NCBI RefSeq assembly: GCF_000376885.1
Contig: NZ_AQXR01000011.1
Coordinates: forward strand, 186,001 to 250,000
Reading direction: 5' to 3'
DNA length: 64,000 nucleotides
Origin: Alloscardovia criceti DSM 17774
Lineage (GTDB): Bacteria; Actinomycetota; Actinomycetes; Actinomycetales; Bifidobacteriaceae
Made by a program: the position numbers and the translations under genes. Shown piece after piece: positions 20,006 through 32,029 of the stretch. Every line of letters starts with the position of its first letter. The stretch's first letter is position 1. A model generated the notes under the pieces. That model did not search any database. It saw only the letters and a program-made list of their open reading frames with translations, and was not told the origin of the DNA.

Positions 20006-20055
20006 ATCATAAAGCCCAAGTGTTTACATTCTTGTTCACACTTGGGCTTTATGAT
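20006..20055 (+). terminator. Terminator of the glg operon, overlapping the next promoter
   Basis: An 18-bp perfect stem (20006-20023 with 20038-20055) and a 14-nt loop; the core is AAAGCCCAAGTGT / ACACTTGGGCTTT. The right arm contains TATGAT, which also serves as the probable -10 of the GNAT gene. Confidence 0.85.
20050..20055 (+). promoter_or_regulatory. -10 hexamer of the GNAT gene
   Basis: TATGAT sits 7 nt before the ATG at 20063 and inside the descending arm of the glg terminator. No Shine-Dalgarno sequence is available, suggesting a leaderless mRNA. Confidence 0.45.
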
Positions 20056-20062
20056 AATGCCT

Positions 20063-20569
20063 ATGCCACATTTCGTCATACGCAACGCCACAGAAAAAGA
20101 TATTCCGGCCATTACAGAGATTTATAACGAGGCCGTCCTCACCGGAGATTCCACGGCAGATATAGATGTTCAAAGCTTAGAACAACGCCGTGCATGGGTG
20201 AATGCGCATACACCGCGGGACCAATTTCCTGTCGTCGTTGTCGAGGTCGAGGGAACAGTGGCGGGTTTTGCTTCGTTATCCCGTTTTCATCCCCGCCCGG
20301 GCTATGATGGCGTTGTGGAAGTAAGCTACTACATTGGTTCTCAGTGGCAGGGGCATGGTTTTGGGCACGCAGTGCTGGATTGGCTGGAATCTGCTGCGCG
20401 TGAACGCGGATATCGCAAGCTTATTGGTATTATTTTTGCTGATAACATGGGCAGTATTGCGTTGATGAATAAGCACGGTTTTATACAGTATGGATTACTA
20501 CCAGACGCTACTCACAATAATCGTGTGGGCAAAGTGCACGATATGTCGTTTTGGTATAAAGACTTATAA
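20063..20569 (+). CDS. GNAT family N-acetyltransferase (phosphinothricin acetyltransferase-like)
   Basis: Acetyl-CoA-dependent N-acetyltransferase of the Pat/YwnH type, 168 residues from the chosen ATG. Visible motifs are the N-terminal VIRNATEKDIPAITEIYNEAV, the EVSYYIGSQWQGHGFG acetyl-CoA loop (motif A, V/Q-x-x-G-x-G/A) and the closing HNNRVGKVHDMSFWYK. The start at 20063 is preferred over in-frame TTG 20042 and ATGs 20051/20057 because those lie within the terminator stem and the -10. Natural substrate unknown; family members acetylate methionine sulfone/sulfoximine-type amino acids or other small amines. Confidence 0.85.
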   Translation: MPHFVIRNATEKDIPAITEIYNEAVLTGDSTADIDVQSLEQRRAWVNAHTPRDQFPVVVVEVEGTVAGFASLSRFHPRPGYDGVVEVSYYIGSQWQGHGFGHAVLDWLESAARERGYRKLIGIIFADNMGSIALMNKHGFIQYGLLPDATHNNRVGKVHDMSFWYKDL

Positions 20570-20581
20570 GGTTAAAGGGTA

Positions 20582-21170
20582 ATGGCTTCTGATTTTTGGT
20601 TAATTGTGGGTTTGGGAAATCCTGGAAAAAAATACGAAGGCACACGACATAATATGGGCTTTATGGTGGCCGATGTTTTGGCTGAACGTTGGAATGTGTC
20701 GCTCAGCGATCATAAGGGATTGGCAATGCTCGGAAAATCCGTCATGAATATCGGGGGAACACCGCGCAAATTCTTCCTCGCGAAGCCTTTGACATATATG
20801 AATGATTCGGGCAGTGCCGTTTCGTCTATTTGTGCGTATTACTCCATAGATCCTGCACAGGTCATCGTGATTCACGATGATATGGACTTGGATTTTGGTC
20901 GTATGAAGGTGAAAACGGGCGGTTCGGCTGGTGGACACAATGGCATTAAATCCATTGACCGGTCCTTGGGTACGACACAATATATGCGCGTGCGCATGGG
21001 CGTGGGGCATGCTGCTCGAGGCGCACATGCTCACGAAAATACCGTGAATTGGGTTTTGGGAGGCTTTAATCCCGCCCAGAAAAAGCAGTTGGACGAATTT
21101 TTGATGGATGGTGCGGATGCTGCAGAAATGCTGATGACCAGCGGGCTGAATCGCACTCAGGAGAAGTTTA

Positions 21171-21181
<11 letters not shown>
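20582..21181 (+). CDS. pth: Peptidyl-tRNA hydrolase
   Basis: Recycles peptidyl-tRNA released from stalled ribosomes. The 199-residue length is standard. GLGNPGKKYEGTRHNMGF carries the conserved Asn (N14 region) and catalytic His in TRHN. The FLAKPLTYMNDSG and VIHDDMDLDFG segments, the latter with the general Asp, and SAGGHNGIKSI are all present. The ATG has AAAGGG upstream. The end overlaps mfd by 11 bp, the usual actinobacterial and firmicute pth-mfd pairing. Confidence 0.96.
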
Positions 21182-24737
<3,556 letters not shown>

Positions 24738-24757
24738 TCCACAAAAACCACTATTCT

Positions 24758-24773
24758 AGTGATTGAAATCACA
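24758..24773 (+). promoter_or_regulatory. CRP/GlxR-like palindrome before eno
   Basis: AGTGATTGAAATCACA matches TGTGA-N6-TCACA in nine of ten positions. It begins 36 bp before the eno GTG and directly follows a possible -10 (TATTCT, 24752-24757), so binding would be expected to affect initiation. Confidence 0.45.
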
Positions 24774-24784
24774 ACCTAGTTTAA

Positions 24785-26092
<1,308 letters not shown>

Positions 26093-26163
26093 GTAATGCC
26101 CTTTTTCGCTTTGCGCAGGTGCAAACCTAAGAATCTGCAACAATAAGGCGTAAAGCACCTTTA

Positions 26164-26210
26164 ACCCACTGCATAAGACCGGTAAACGGTCGAGTGCAGT
26201 GGGTATTTTT
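26164..26210 (+). terminator. Terminator after eno, abutting divIC
   Basis: The 10-bp stem ACCCACTGCA / TGCAGTGGGT encloses a second small stem (ACCG/CGGT) and is followed by ATTTTTT. The T-tract ends only 5 nt before the next ATG. Confidence 0.85.
26204..26209 (+). promoter_or_regulatory. -10 hexamer of divIC inside the eno terminator tail
   Basis: TATTTT ends 6 nt before the ATG at 26216. There is no Shine-Dalgarno sequence, so the transcript is probably leaderless and starts at the A of ATG. Confidence 0.4.
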
Positions 26211-26215
26211 TAAGT

Positions 26216-27061
26216 ATGGCTGACCGGAATCGTAGAACATCTTCGCGTGATAAGAATTCGATGAATTCGACGAGTTCACGTGCGCGTTCTCGTACATCCG
26301 GCCAAGGTGCACAATCTCGACGAGCCCAGTCTCAACGTACACAGTCTCAACGCGCAAAATCGGGTGAAAATCGTCAGCGTACTGGTCGCGTACGTGACGA
26401 ATTGCGTGATATTCAGCGCAGTACACGCAGACGTTCTGATGATTCGAAGACCGCTCGCACCCGCTCTCGCGCGGACACACAATCGCGCAATCAGTCCGGT
26501 TCGCGAGTAAAAATACAGTCTAAAAATGCTCAAGGCACGAAGAATACTCAAGGCCAGCTTCGCTCAGCGGCTGCACCACAGGGGGGCTTACTCTTTTTCC
26601 TGGGTGTGATTCTGCTTCTCATCGCCACTTTAAATATTGTTTTAGTGTTTAGAAGTTATGCGCATAATGTGGGGCAGCTCAATTCCTTAAAAAATCAAGA
26701 AGCACAGCTCATCCAGCAGAAGAGCGATTTGGAAAACGATATCTCACGATGGTCAGATGACGCATATGTGACTGCACAGGCTCGAAAGCGTTTGGGATTT
26801 GTATATCCAGGGGAGCGCAGTGTTTTAGTGAAGAATGCGCCTGAAGATGCCCAGCAGTCCTCTGATACGGATACAACAACCACGACTCAGCCGCAGCTGC
26901 CGTGGTATACCGAACTCATGTACGCTATCGAAAATGCGGATCAGGCTAATACACAAACGTCGTCTTCCACGTCATCAACGCAGGATACGACTGCGAACCC
27001 AGTAGAAAACTCGCAGGAAAACTCCCAAGACAATACACAGACGGATCAACAGCAACAATAA
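26216..27061 (+). CDS. Septum formation initiator family protein (FtsB/DivIC-like)
   Basis: Single-pass membrane protein of 281 residues related to FtsB/DivIC, which joins FtsQ and FtsL in the divisome. A long disordered cytoplasmic N-terminus rich in Arg, Ser and Gln (1-120) precedes one membrane helix (about 124-145), a coiled coil (about 150-185; LKNQEAQLIQQKSDLENDI) and the conserved ARKRLGFVYPGE box. The tail from about 205 is Thr/Ser/Gln-rich. Gene order eno-divIC-DUF501-ppx is characteristic of actinobacteria. The start fits a leaderless mRNA. Confidence 0.9.
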   Translation: MADRNRRTSSRDKNSMNSTSSRARSRTSGQGAQSRRAQSQRTQSQRAKSGENRQRTGRVRDELRDIQRSTRRRSDDSKTARTRSRADTQSRNQSGSRVKIQSKNAQGTKNTQGQLRSAAAPQGGLLFFLGVILLLIATLNIVLVFRSYAHNVGQLNSLKNQEAQLIQQKSDLENDISRWSDDAYVTAQARKRLGFVYPGERSVLVKNAPEDAQQSSDTDTTTTTQPQLPWYTELMYAIENADQANTQTSSSTSSTQDTTANPVENSQENSQDNTQTDQQQQ

Positions 27062-27070
27062 GGAGCTCAC

Positions 27071-27637
27071 ATGTGGCCTCAGCACACATACACCACATCT
27101 GCTGAACTTGTAGACTATTTTTTGCAGCACCCCGCTACGTCCGCAGACGTTGAGGAAGTGCAACGCCAGCTGGGGCGTTTCCCTCGTGGCATGGTGGCAG
27201 TTGGGGCGCGTTGTGTGTGTGGTCAGCCGTTAACGACGGTTACGCGACCTTTGGTAGACGGCAAAATTCCGTTCCCTACGACCTTCTATCTCACCCATCC
27301 GGTAGCGACCAAGGCTATCTCGCATGTGGAGGCCAATGGTCGTTTGACGGAATTAACCGCGCAGCTAGAGCAGGATGAAGAGCTGGCCGCGGGGTACACG
27401 CGAGCGCATGAGCTGTATTTGTCCGTGCGTAACGAACTGGCTGCGCGCTTGGGAGATTCACAAGAGCATATTGAAGGCATTACAGCCGGTGGCATGCCCA
27501 CGCGTGTCAAGTGCTTGCATGCCATTTTGGCGCAGACATTGGCGATGGGGCCGGGCGTAAATCCGGTGGGAGACTTAATTATGGGCGAGATTAAGGATGA
27601 ATTTGATCCTAATGTGTGCCGCTGCTCTACAAACTGA
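27071..27637 (+). CDS. DUF501 domain-containing protein
   Basis: Conserved actinobacterial protein of unknown function, 188 residues, cytoplasmic. The Cys/His pattern CVCGQP, TRVKCLHA and a C-terminal CRCSTN suggests a bound metal. FPTTFYLTHP and PVGDLI are further family blocks. AAGGAG stands before the ATG, and the gene begins 9 bp after divIC, so they share an operon. Its constant position between divIC and ppx suggests a link to division or polyphosphate metabolism, but no function is known. Confidence 0.9.
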   Translation: MWPQHTYTTSAELVDYFLQHPATSADVEEVQRQLGRFPRGMVAVGARCVCGQPLTTVTRPLVDGKIPFPTTFYLTHPVATKAISHVEANGRLTELTAQLEQDEELAAGYTRAHELYLSVRNELAARLGDSQEHIEGITAGGMPTRVKCLHAILAQTLAMGPGVNPVGDLIMGEIKDEFDPNVCRCSTN

Positions 27638-27828
27638 CAATCGATGTATGAATTTGATAGCTATGCATTCGATGAGCGGAAGTCCATTTTCGGAAATTAA
27701 GGGAAAGGTAGAAAGGCTCGATTCATTTCGGGCAGATCCCACCCATATGATGGATATAAGACATCTTAAAATTCAGAATCATACAATCACACATCTTGAG
27801 AAAGCATTCAATTACAAAGGGGCGAGCA

Positions 27829-28800
27829 GTGACAACGGTAGCGGGCATTGATTGTGGCACAAATTCAATTCGTCTGATGATTGCACGTACGCAGGGCAGT
27901 GGGATGGAAGTCGTCGTTCCTCGCATTATGCGTGTGGTGCGTTTGGGTGAAGGCGTAGATGTACATCATGCATTTAGTCAGGCTGCATTGACGCGCGTCT
28001 TTGCGGCCATTGATGAATTTGCGGAAATTATTGCTCAACATAAGGTGGATAAAATTCGTTTTGTGGCCACCAGTGCTACGCGTGATGCAAAAAACCGTGA
28101 GGAATTTGAATCCTATGTGCATGGCAAGCTGGGTGTATATCCAGATGTTATCCCGGGTGAGGAAGAAGCGCGTTTAAGCTTTTTGGGCGCAACGAGCGTA
28201 GAGGGCATTGACGATTACAAGGCTCCGTATTTAGTTGTGGATTTGGGCGGAGGATCCACGGAGCTCGTGCTGGGCGGTTCGGTATTCGAAACGCGCACTC
28301 AGGTGCAGGCGGCGTATTCTATGGAAATCGGCTCCGTGCGCATGAGTGAAAGGCATCATCTGGAGGATGCGCCGAGCGAGGAAGACATTCAGGCGGCGAT
28401 TGAGGATATCGATGCGCATATTCGTCAGGCTAGCGAGGTTGTGCCGCTCGCTCAGGCGCGCACAATAATCGGCGTATCGGGTACAGTCACTACCATGTCT
28501 GCGCTTGCCTTAGGACAGACGGAGTATCACAAAGATGCTGTGGATTCTGCAGTGATTGCCATCGATGATGTGGATGTGGTCAATCACAAGGTGCTGCGCA
28601 TGTCGAGAGCTCAGCGCGATGAGCTGACGGTGGTGCATCCGGGCCGACGCGATGTCATCGGCGCGGGAGCTTTGGTATGGTCTCGTGTACTGTGCGCTAT
28701 TCGCGAGGCGGCACGCGCGGACGGCGTAACCGTGGATTCATACGTGGCGAGTGAACACGGCTTATTGGATGGAATTGTGCGCGATTTGCTCGCACAATAA
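27829..28800 (+). CDS. ppx: Exopolyphosphatase / guanosine pentaphosphatase (Ppx/GppA family)
   Basis: Hydrolyses terminal phosphates of polyphosphate or the 5' phosphate of pppGpp. It has 323 residues from GTG 27829, which has AAGGGG 6 nt upstream; the longer frame from TTG 27796 is less likely. The ASKHA fold shows phosphate 1 motif GIDCGTNSIRL, FVATSATRDA, the catalytic Glu region VIPGEEEARLSF, phosphate 2 motif VVDLGGGSTEL and GVSGTVTT. It is the short two-domain form common in actinobacteria. Confidence 0.93.
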   Translation: MTTVAGIDCGTNSIRLMIARTQGSGMEVVVPRIMRVVRLGEGVDVHHAFSQAALTRVFAAIDEFAEIIAQHKVDKIRFVATSATRDAKNREEFESYVHGKLGVYPDVIPGEEEARLSFLGATSVEGIDDYKAPYLVVDLGGGSTELVLGGSVFETRTQVQAAYSMEIGSVRMSERHHLEDAPSEEDIQAAIEDIDAHIRQASEVVPLAQARTIIGVSGTVTTMSALALGQTEYHKDAVDSAVIAIDDVDVVNHKVLRMSRAQRDELTVVHPGRRDVIGAGALVWSRVLCAIREAARADGVTVDSYVASEHGLLDGIVRDLLAQ

Positions 28801-28819
28801 TTGACAGCGTCCACACACG

Positions 28820-28849
28820 AGGGGAGTAGCATAAGCTGCTTCCCTTTTT
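28820..28849 (+). terminator. Terminator after ppx
   Basis: GGGGAGTAGC pairs with GCTGCTTCCC around an ATAA loop, with one G-U pair and one mismatch, followed by TTTTT. Confidence 0.75.
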
Positions 28850-28920
28850 ATATACGTGTGCGTTTCTCCTGTAGGAAGCCAGCACTGTATCCCGACATGG
28901 AACGAGAATGAGCGAGAAAA

Positions 28921-28950
28921 TTCGCATTTTTCCCCGACATGTGGCATAAT
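28921..28950 (+). promoter_or_regulatory. Candidate promoter of tRNA-Leu(UAA)
   Basis: TTCGCA (28921-28926) and CATAAT (28945-28950) are 18 bp apart and end 18 bp before the tRNA. The -35 match is modest. Confidence 0.4.
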
Positions 28951-28968
28951 GTTTTTTTGTGTTCAATT

Positions 28969-29053
28969 GCCTCGGTGGCGAAATTGGTAACCGCAGCGGA
29001 CTTAAAATCCGCCGCCTGTAATGGGCTTACGGGTTCGAGTCCCGTCCGAGGCA
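28969..29053 (+). tRNA. tRNA-Leu (anticodon UAA)
   Basis: An 85-nt class II tRNA. The acceptor stem is GCCTCGG / CCGAGGC with A73, the anticodon loop CTTAAAA gives UAA, the variable arm is long with its own stem, and the T-loop is TTCGAGT. CCA is not encoded. It decodes UUA, a rarer codon in highly expressed genes here. Confidence 0.95.
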
Positions 29054-29078
29054 CTGATATAAACCTGAAGGAGTTGCT

Positions 29079-29498
29079 ATGAGCGAGAATGCTATGCCTG
29101 AAGTTAATGCCGAATTCGGCGCTTATCCACAGATTTCTTTCCCAACTCCTGAAGCACCACAGGGCTTGCACTGCGTGGAAATCGTAGAAGGTGATGGCCC
29201 AGTTGTGCGCAAGGGTGATATTGTTACCGTGAATTATCATGGCGTTATCTGGGGCAAGGATAAGCCATTTGATTCCAGTTTTGACCGTCACCAGCCAATC
29301 GATTTCGGCATTGGTGTGGGACAGGTTATTAAGGGTTGGGACAATACTGTTCCAGGTCACAATGTGGGTTCTCGTCTTGTAGTATCCATTCCTCCACAGT
29401 ATGGCTATGGAAAGAATGGCGTACCACAGGCAGGAATTGGTGGCACAGACACTTTGGTATTTGTGGTGGACATCATTTCCACAAAGTCAGGACGCTAG
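29079..29498 (+). CDS. FKBP-type peptidyl-prolyl cis-trans isomerase
   Basis: Cytoplasmic FKBP-fold prolyl isomerase of 139 residues. VTVNYHGVIWGKDKPFDSS, FGIGVGQVIKGWDN and VSIPPQYGYG hold the active-site aromatic residues, and the domain fills the C-terminal 90 residues. The N-terminal 45 residues lack a signal or lipobox. GAAGGAG precedes the ATG. It is followed by greA after 43 bp, a pairing seen in bifidobacteria. Confidence 0.93.
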   Translation: MSENAMPEVNAEFGAYPQISFPTPEAPQGLHCVEIVEGDGPVVRKGDIVTVNYHGVIWGKDKPFDSSFDRHQPIDFGIGVGQVIKGWDNTVPGHNVGSRLVVSIPPQYGYGKNGVPQAGIGGTDTLVFVVDIISTKSGR

Positions 29499-29541
29499 GC
29501 GAATTTCGACGGTTAGGGTTTTGACCTCTTAAGGAGAAAAA

Positions 29542-30024
29542 ATGGCTGATCCGGAAGAAAAAGTAATCGAGCTTACGCAGGAAGCGTACGACAAGCTCAA
29601 GCAGGAGCTGGCATGGCGTGAAGGTGAGCTCCGCCAGGACATTACGGAGAAGATTGCTGCTGCTCGTGCTGAAGGTGATTTGAGCGAAAACGGCGGCTAT
29701 CAGGCTGCGCGTGAGGCGCAGGGTAAGAATGAGGGTCGTATTAACGAGCTCATTGTGAAGTTGCGCAACGCACATATTATCGAGCCTGTGGCCGAAGGTG
29801 AAATTGGCAATGGCACGGTTGTCACCATTTCTTTGGCGGGCAACGAGATGACATATCTGGTGGGTTCTCGCGAAATTGCTGTGGCTTCAGATTATGACGT
29901 TATCAGCCCGGAATCCCCAATTGGTGCAGCTATTTTCGGTCATCACGAGGGTGAAACCGTAGAATATACGGCACCAAATGGGCGAAAGATGGCCGTAGAA
30001 ATTAAGTCTGCAAAGCCAATGTAA
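29542..30024 (+). CDS. greA: Transcription elongation factor GreA
   Basis: Binds the secondary channel of RNA polymerase and stimulates cleavage of backtracked RNA. It has 160 residues. The N-terminal coiled coil contains ARAEGDLSENGGYQAAREAQG, with the acidic tip residues D and E that position the catalytic Mg, and the C-terminal FKBP-like domain contains ISPESPIGAAIFGH. A strong SD (AAGGAG) precedes the ATG. Confidence 0.95.
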   Translation: MADPEEKVIELTQEAYDKLKQELAWREGELRQDITEKIAAARAEGDLSENGGYQAAREAQGKNEGRINELIVKLRNAHIIEPVAEGEIGNGTVVTISLAGNEMTYLVGSREIAVASDYDVISPESPIGAAIFGHHEGETVEYTAPNGRKMAVEIKSAKPM

Positions 30025-30044
30025 ACAAGCGCACACGTATTGCT

Positions 30045-30080
30045 ATAAGCCGTTCTTGAGAAAAGGACGGCTTATTTTTT
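30045..30080 (+). terminator. Terminator after greA
   Basis: AATAAGCCGTTCTT-like stem (ATAAGCCGTTCTT / AAGGACGGCTTAT with one G-U pair) and a short loop, followed by TTTTTT. Confidence 0.85.
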
Positions 30081-30128
30081 ATGCTTTATGCGTTTCGCTT
30101 AAGCCCTGTGTCGGTTTATACGCTGAAC

Positions 30129-30134
30129 TAAACT
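30129..30134 (+). promoter_or_regulatory. -10 hexamer of pdtaS
   Basis: TAAACT ends exactly 6 nt before the ATG at 30141. The gap GAGGGC might also act as a very close SD if transcription starts further upstream. Confidence 0.4.
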
Positions 30135-30140
30135 GAGGGC

Positions 30141-31661
30141 ATGACTGATTTCAACTCGCTGATTTCTCAAACACCTGGCTATGATGCGCAGGATAAAAAG
30201 CAGCTCCATTCGCTTATCGCAGACTGGCAGATCATTGCAGATTTGACCTTTTCGGACTTGCTGCTGGTTATCCCGCCGAGTATGGATCACTGCGATGATA
30301 TTTCGCAGTTTGTGGTGGCGGCTCAATGCCGACCTTCGACCGTGATTTCGCGTATCAGCGACGATTTGGTGGGACAGCATCCTGAAAGTGACTTATTGCC
30401 GTTACTCGAGAACACGTGGAAATCAAATAATCTGTCACGCATGGACCATTATCGGGTGGTCGATGGCATCAGTGTGTGCGATATGGCTACGCCAGTCATT
30501 CATGATGGCCGCATAATCGGCATGGTACTGCGCGAAACGAATATGGATAATCGCGCCGACAACGGTTACTACGAAATGAGTAGCATCGGTGTGGGCAAGC
30601 AGCTGTTTTATATGATTACGGATGGTTCATTCCCTTACCAAAATAGGGTGTCATTGGCTCGTGGCAAGCATCGTAGGCATGATCCGCGTGTGGCGGATGG
30701 CTTCGTGGTCATCGATACTGAAGGCATCGTGCGTTATGCTGCACCGAATGCGATTAGTAGTTTTAGGCGCATTGGAGTGTCGGGTGATATGGTGGGCAGC
30801 TCCTTCAGCAAAATCGTGACCGATCATATGGATAAGCAAGTGAAGGTGCCAGATGCCTTGCCGATTGTGCTTATGGGTAAGGGTGCGGTGGCGGCCGTTT
30901 TAGAAACACAGTCTGCCGTGATTTCCATGCGTTCCTTGCCTTTAGAGTCCGAAGGTGTGCAAACGGGCGCTTTAATTCTGTGCCGGGATATCACGGAGTT
31001 ACGGTGGCGTGAACGTCAGTTGGAAACGAAGGATGCCACGATTTCCGAAATTCATCACCGCGTGAAAAACAATCTTCAGGCGGTGTCCTCTTTGCTACGC
31101 TTGCAGGCGCGACGTACGAAGTCTGAGGAAGTGCGCCGCGAGCTGGAGGAGGCTCAAAGGCGTGTAGAGACCATAGCTGTGGTGCACGAGGGATTGAGCC
31201 AAACGGCCGATGAAGTGGTGGACTTTGATGCTGTTATCGCGAATTTGCTGCGTATGAGCGTGGATTTGGCTTCAAGAAAAGATCAGCATATTGAGATTTC
31301 GTATTTAGGCAAGTTCGGCATGATGCCGGCCCAGGATGCGACGCCGCTGTCCTTGATTTTGACTGAGCTGGTTACCAACTGTGTGGAGCACGGCTTTGAA
31401 AACCTACAGGAGGGCAATATTCGCATCTCCGTGGGCCGAGCTGGCAAGAATCTGAATATCGTTATCGAAGATAATGGCGAAGGCATTGACGCGGAGGCGG
31501 ATGCGGATATGATGTCGGCGCGTTCTTCCGGATCAGGTCTGGGTACTCAGATTGTGAATACCTTTATCAAGAACGATTTCAATGGTAATATTCGCTGGCT
31601 TCCAGGCCGTGAGCATGGCACGAGAATTGAGATGAAAATGGTGCTGAGGGCGGCGGAGTAG
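30141..31661 (+). CDS. pdtaS: PdtaS-like sensor histidine kinase (HisKA_2/HWE type)
   Basis: Cytosolic sensor kinase of 506 residues without membrane helices. An N-terminal GAF domain (about 10-165) and a PAS domain (about 185-290) precede a HisKA_2 dimerisation helix with phospho-acceptor His in ISEIHHRVKNNLQAVSSLL and an HATPase domain (N box LTELVTNCVEHGF, G1 EDNGEGID, SGSGLGTQI). The partner in mycobacteria is the ANTAR regulator PdtaR, present here at 61318-61980, so the kinase is an orphan gene with a distant partner. Start matches a leaderless mRNA. Confidence 0.9.
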   Translation: MTDFNSLISQTPGYDAQDKKQLHSLIADWQIIADLTFSDLLLVIPPSMDHCDDISQFVVAAQCRPSTVISRISDDLVGQHPESDLLPLLENTWKSNNLSRMDHYRVVDGISVCDMATPVIHDGRIIGMVLRETNMDNRADNGYYEMSSIGVGKQLFYMITDGSFPYQNRVSLARGKHRRHDPRVADGFVVIDTEGIVRYAAPNAISSFRRIGVSGDMVGSSFSKIVTDHMDKQVKVPDALPIVLMGKGAVAAVLETQSAVISMRSLPLESEGVQTGALILCRDITELRWRERQLETKDATISEIHHRVKNNLQAVSSLLRLQARRTKSEEVRRELEEAQRRVETIAVVHEGLSQTADEVVDFDAVIANLLRMSVDLASRKDQHIEISYLGKFGMMPAQDATPLSLILTELVTNCVEHGFENLQEGNIRISVGRAGKNLNIVIEDNGEGIDAEADADMMSARSSGSGLGTQIVNTFIKNDFNGNIRWLPGREHGTRIEMKMVLRAAE

Positions 31662-31679
31662 GTTCAAGTAGATAAATAT

Positions 31680-31719
31680 ATGCGTGTGGGGATGGCCTTT
31701 CGACTATCCCCACACGCAT
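31680..31719. terminator. Bidirectional terminator between pdtaS and whiB
   Basis: A 14-bp perfect stem ATGCGTGTGGGGAT / ATCCCCACACGCAT with a 12-nt loop lies between two convergent genes. Short T-tracts are on both sides. Confidence 0.7.
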
Positions 31720-31740
31720 TTAAACGATAAATTGCATACT

Positions 31741-32019
31741 TTAATGATGCATACCCAAAGCTGCGGTACGGCGAGCACGCATGGCGCGGCGCTTCAACGC
31801 ACGACGCTCATCTTCACTCATACCGCCCCAGACGCCGTAATCCTGATTCGTATCTAATGCTGTGCGCAAGCACGAATCAATCACCTCGCATGAACGGCAC
31901 ACTGTTTTAGCTTCTTCAATCTGTTGATATGCAGCACCTGTATTGCCTACAGGGAAGAAGAGCTCAGGATCCTTATCACGACATGCTGCTTTTGCACGCC
32001 AATCGTAGGAACTGCTCAT
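31741..32019 (-). CDS. whiB: WhiB family [4Fe-4S] transcriptional regulator
   Basis: Actinobacteria-specific iron-sulfur regulator of 92 residues. The four cluster cysteines are C13, C41, C44 and C50 (C-x2-C-x5-C), followed by the GVWGG turn (62-66) that contacts sigma factor and a basic C-terminus RRALKRRAMRARR for DNA. The start at 32019 has GAGGAGG 6-7 nt upstream; the frame is open further but without support. It begins 10 bp after the stop of the EccC-like gene, so the two form an operon. Most like the WhiB1/WhiB2 group; the exact subgroup is not resolved. Confidence 0.93.
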   Translation of the reverse strand: MSSSYDWRAKAACRDKDPELFFPVGNTGAAYQQIEEAKTVCRSCEVIDSCLRTALDTNQDYGVWGGMSEDERRALKRRAMRARRTAALGMHH

Positions 32020-32029
32020 TAGTCCTCCT

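Noticed and set aside
27597-27851. 84-codon frame between DUF501 and ppx
   Set aside because: Overlaps both neighbours' ends in a different phase, no SD and no recognisable features. The 190-bp gap is treated as non-coding.
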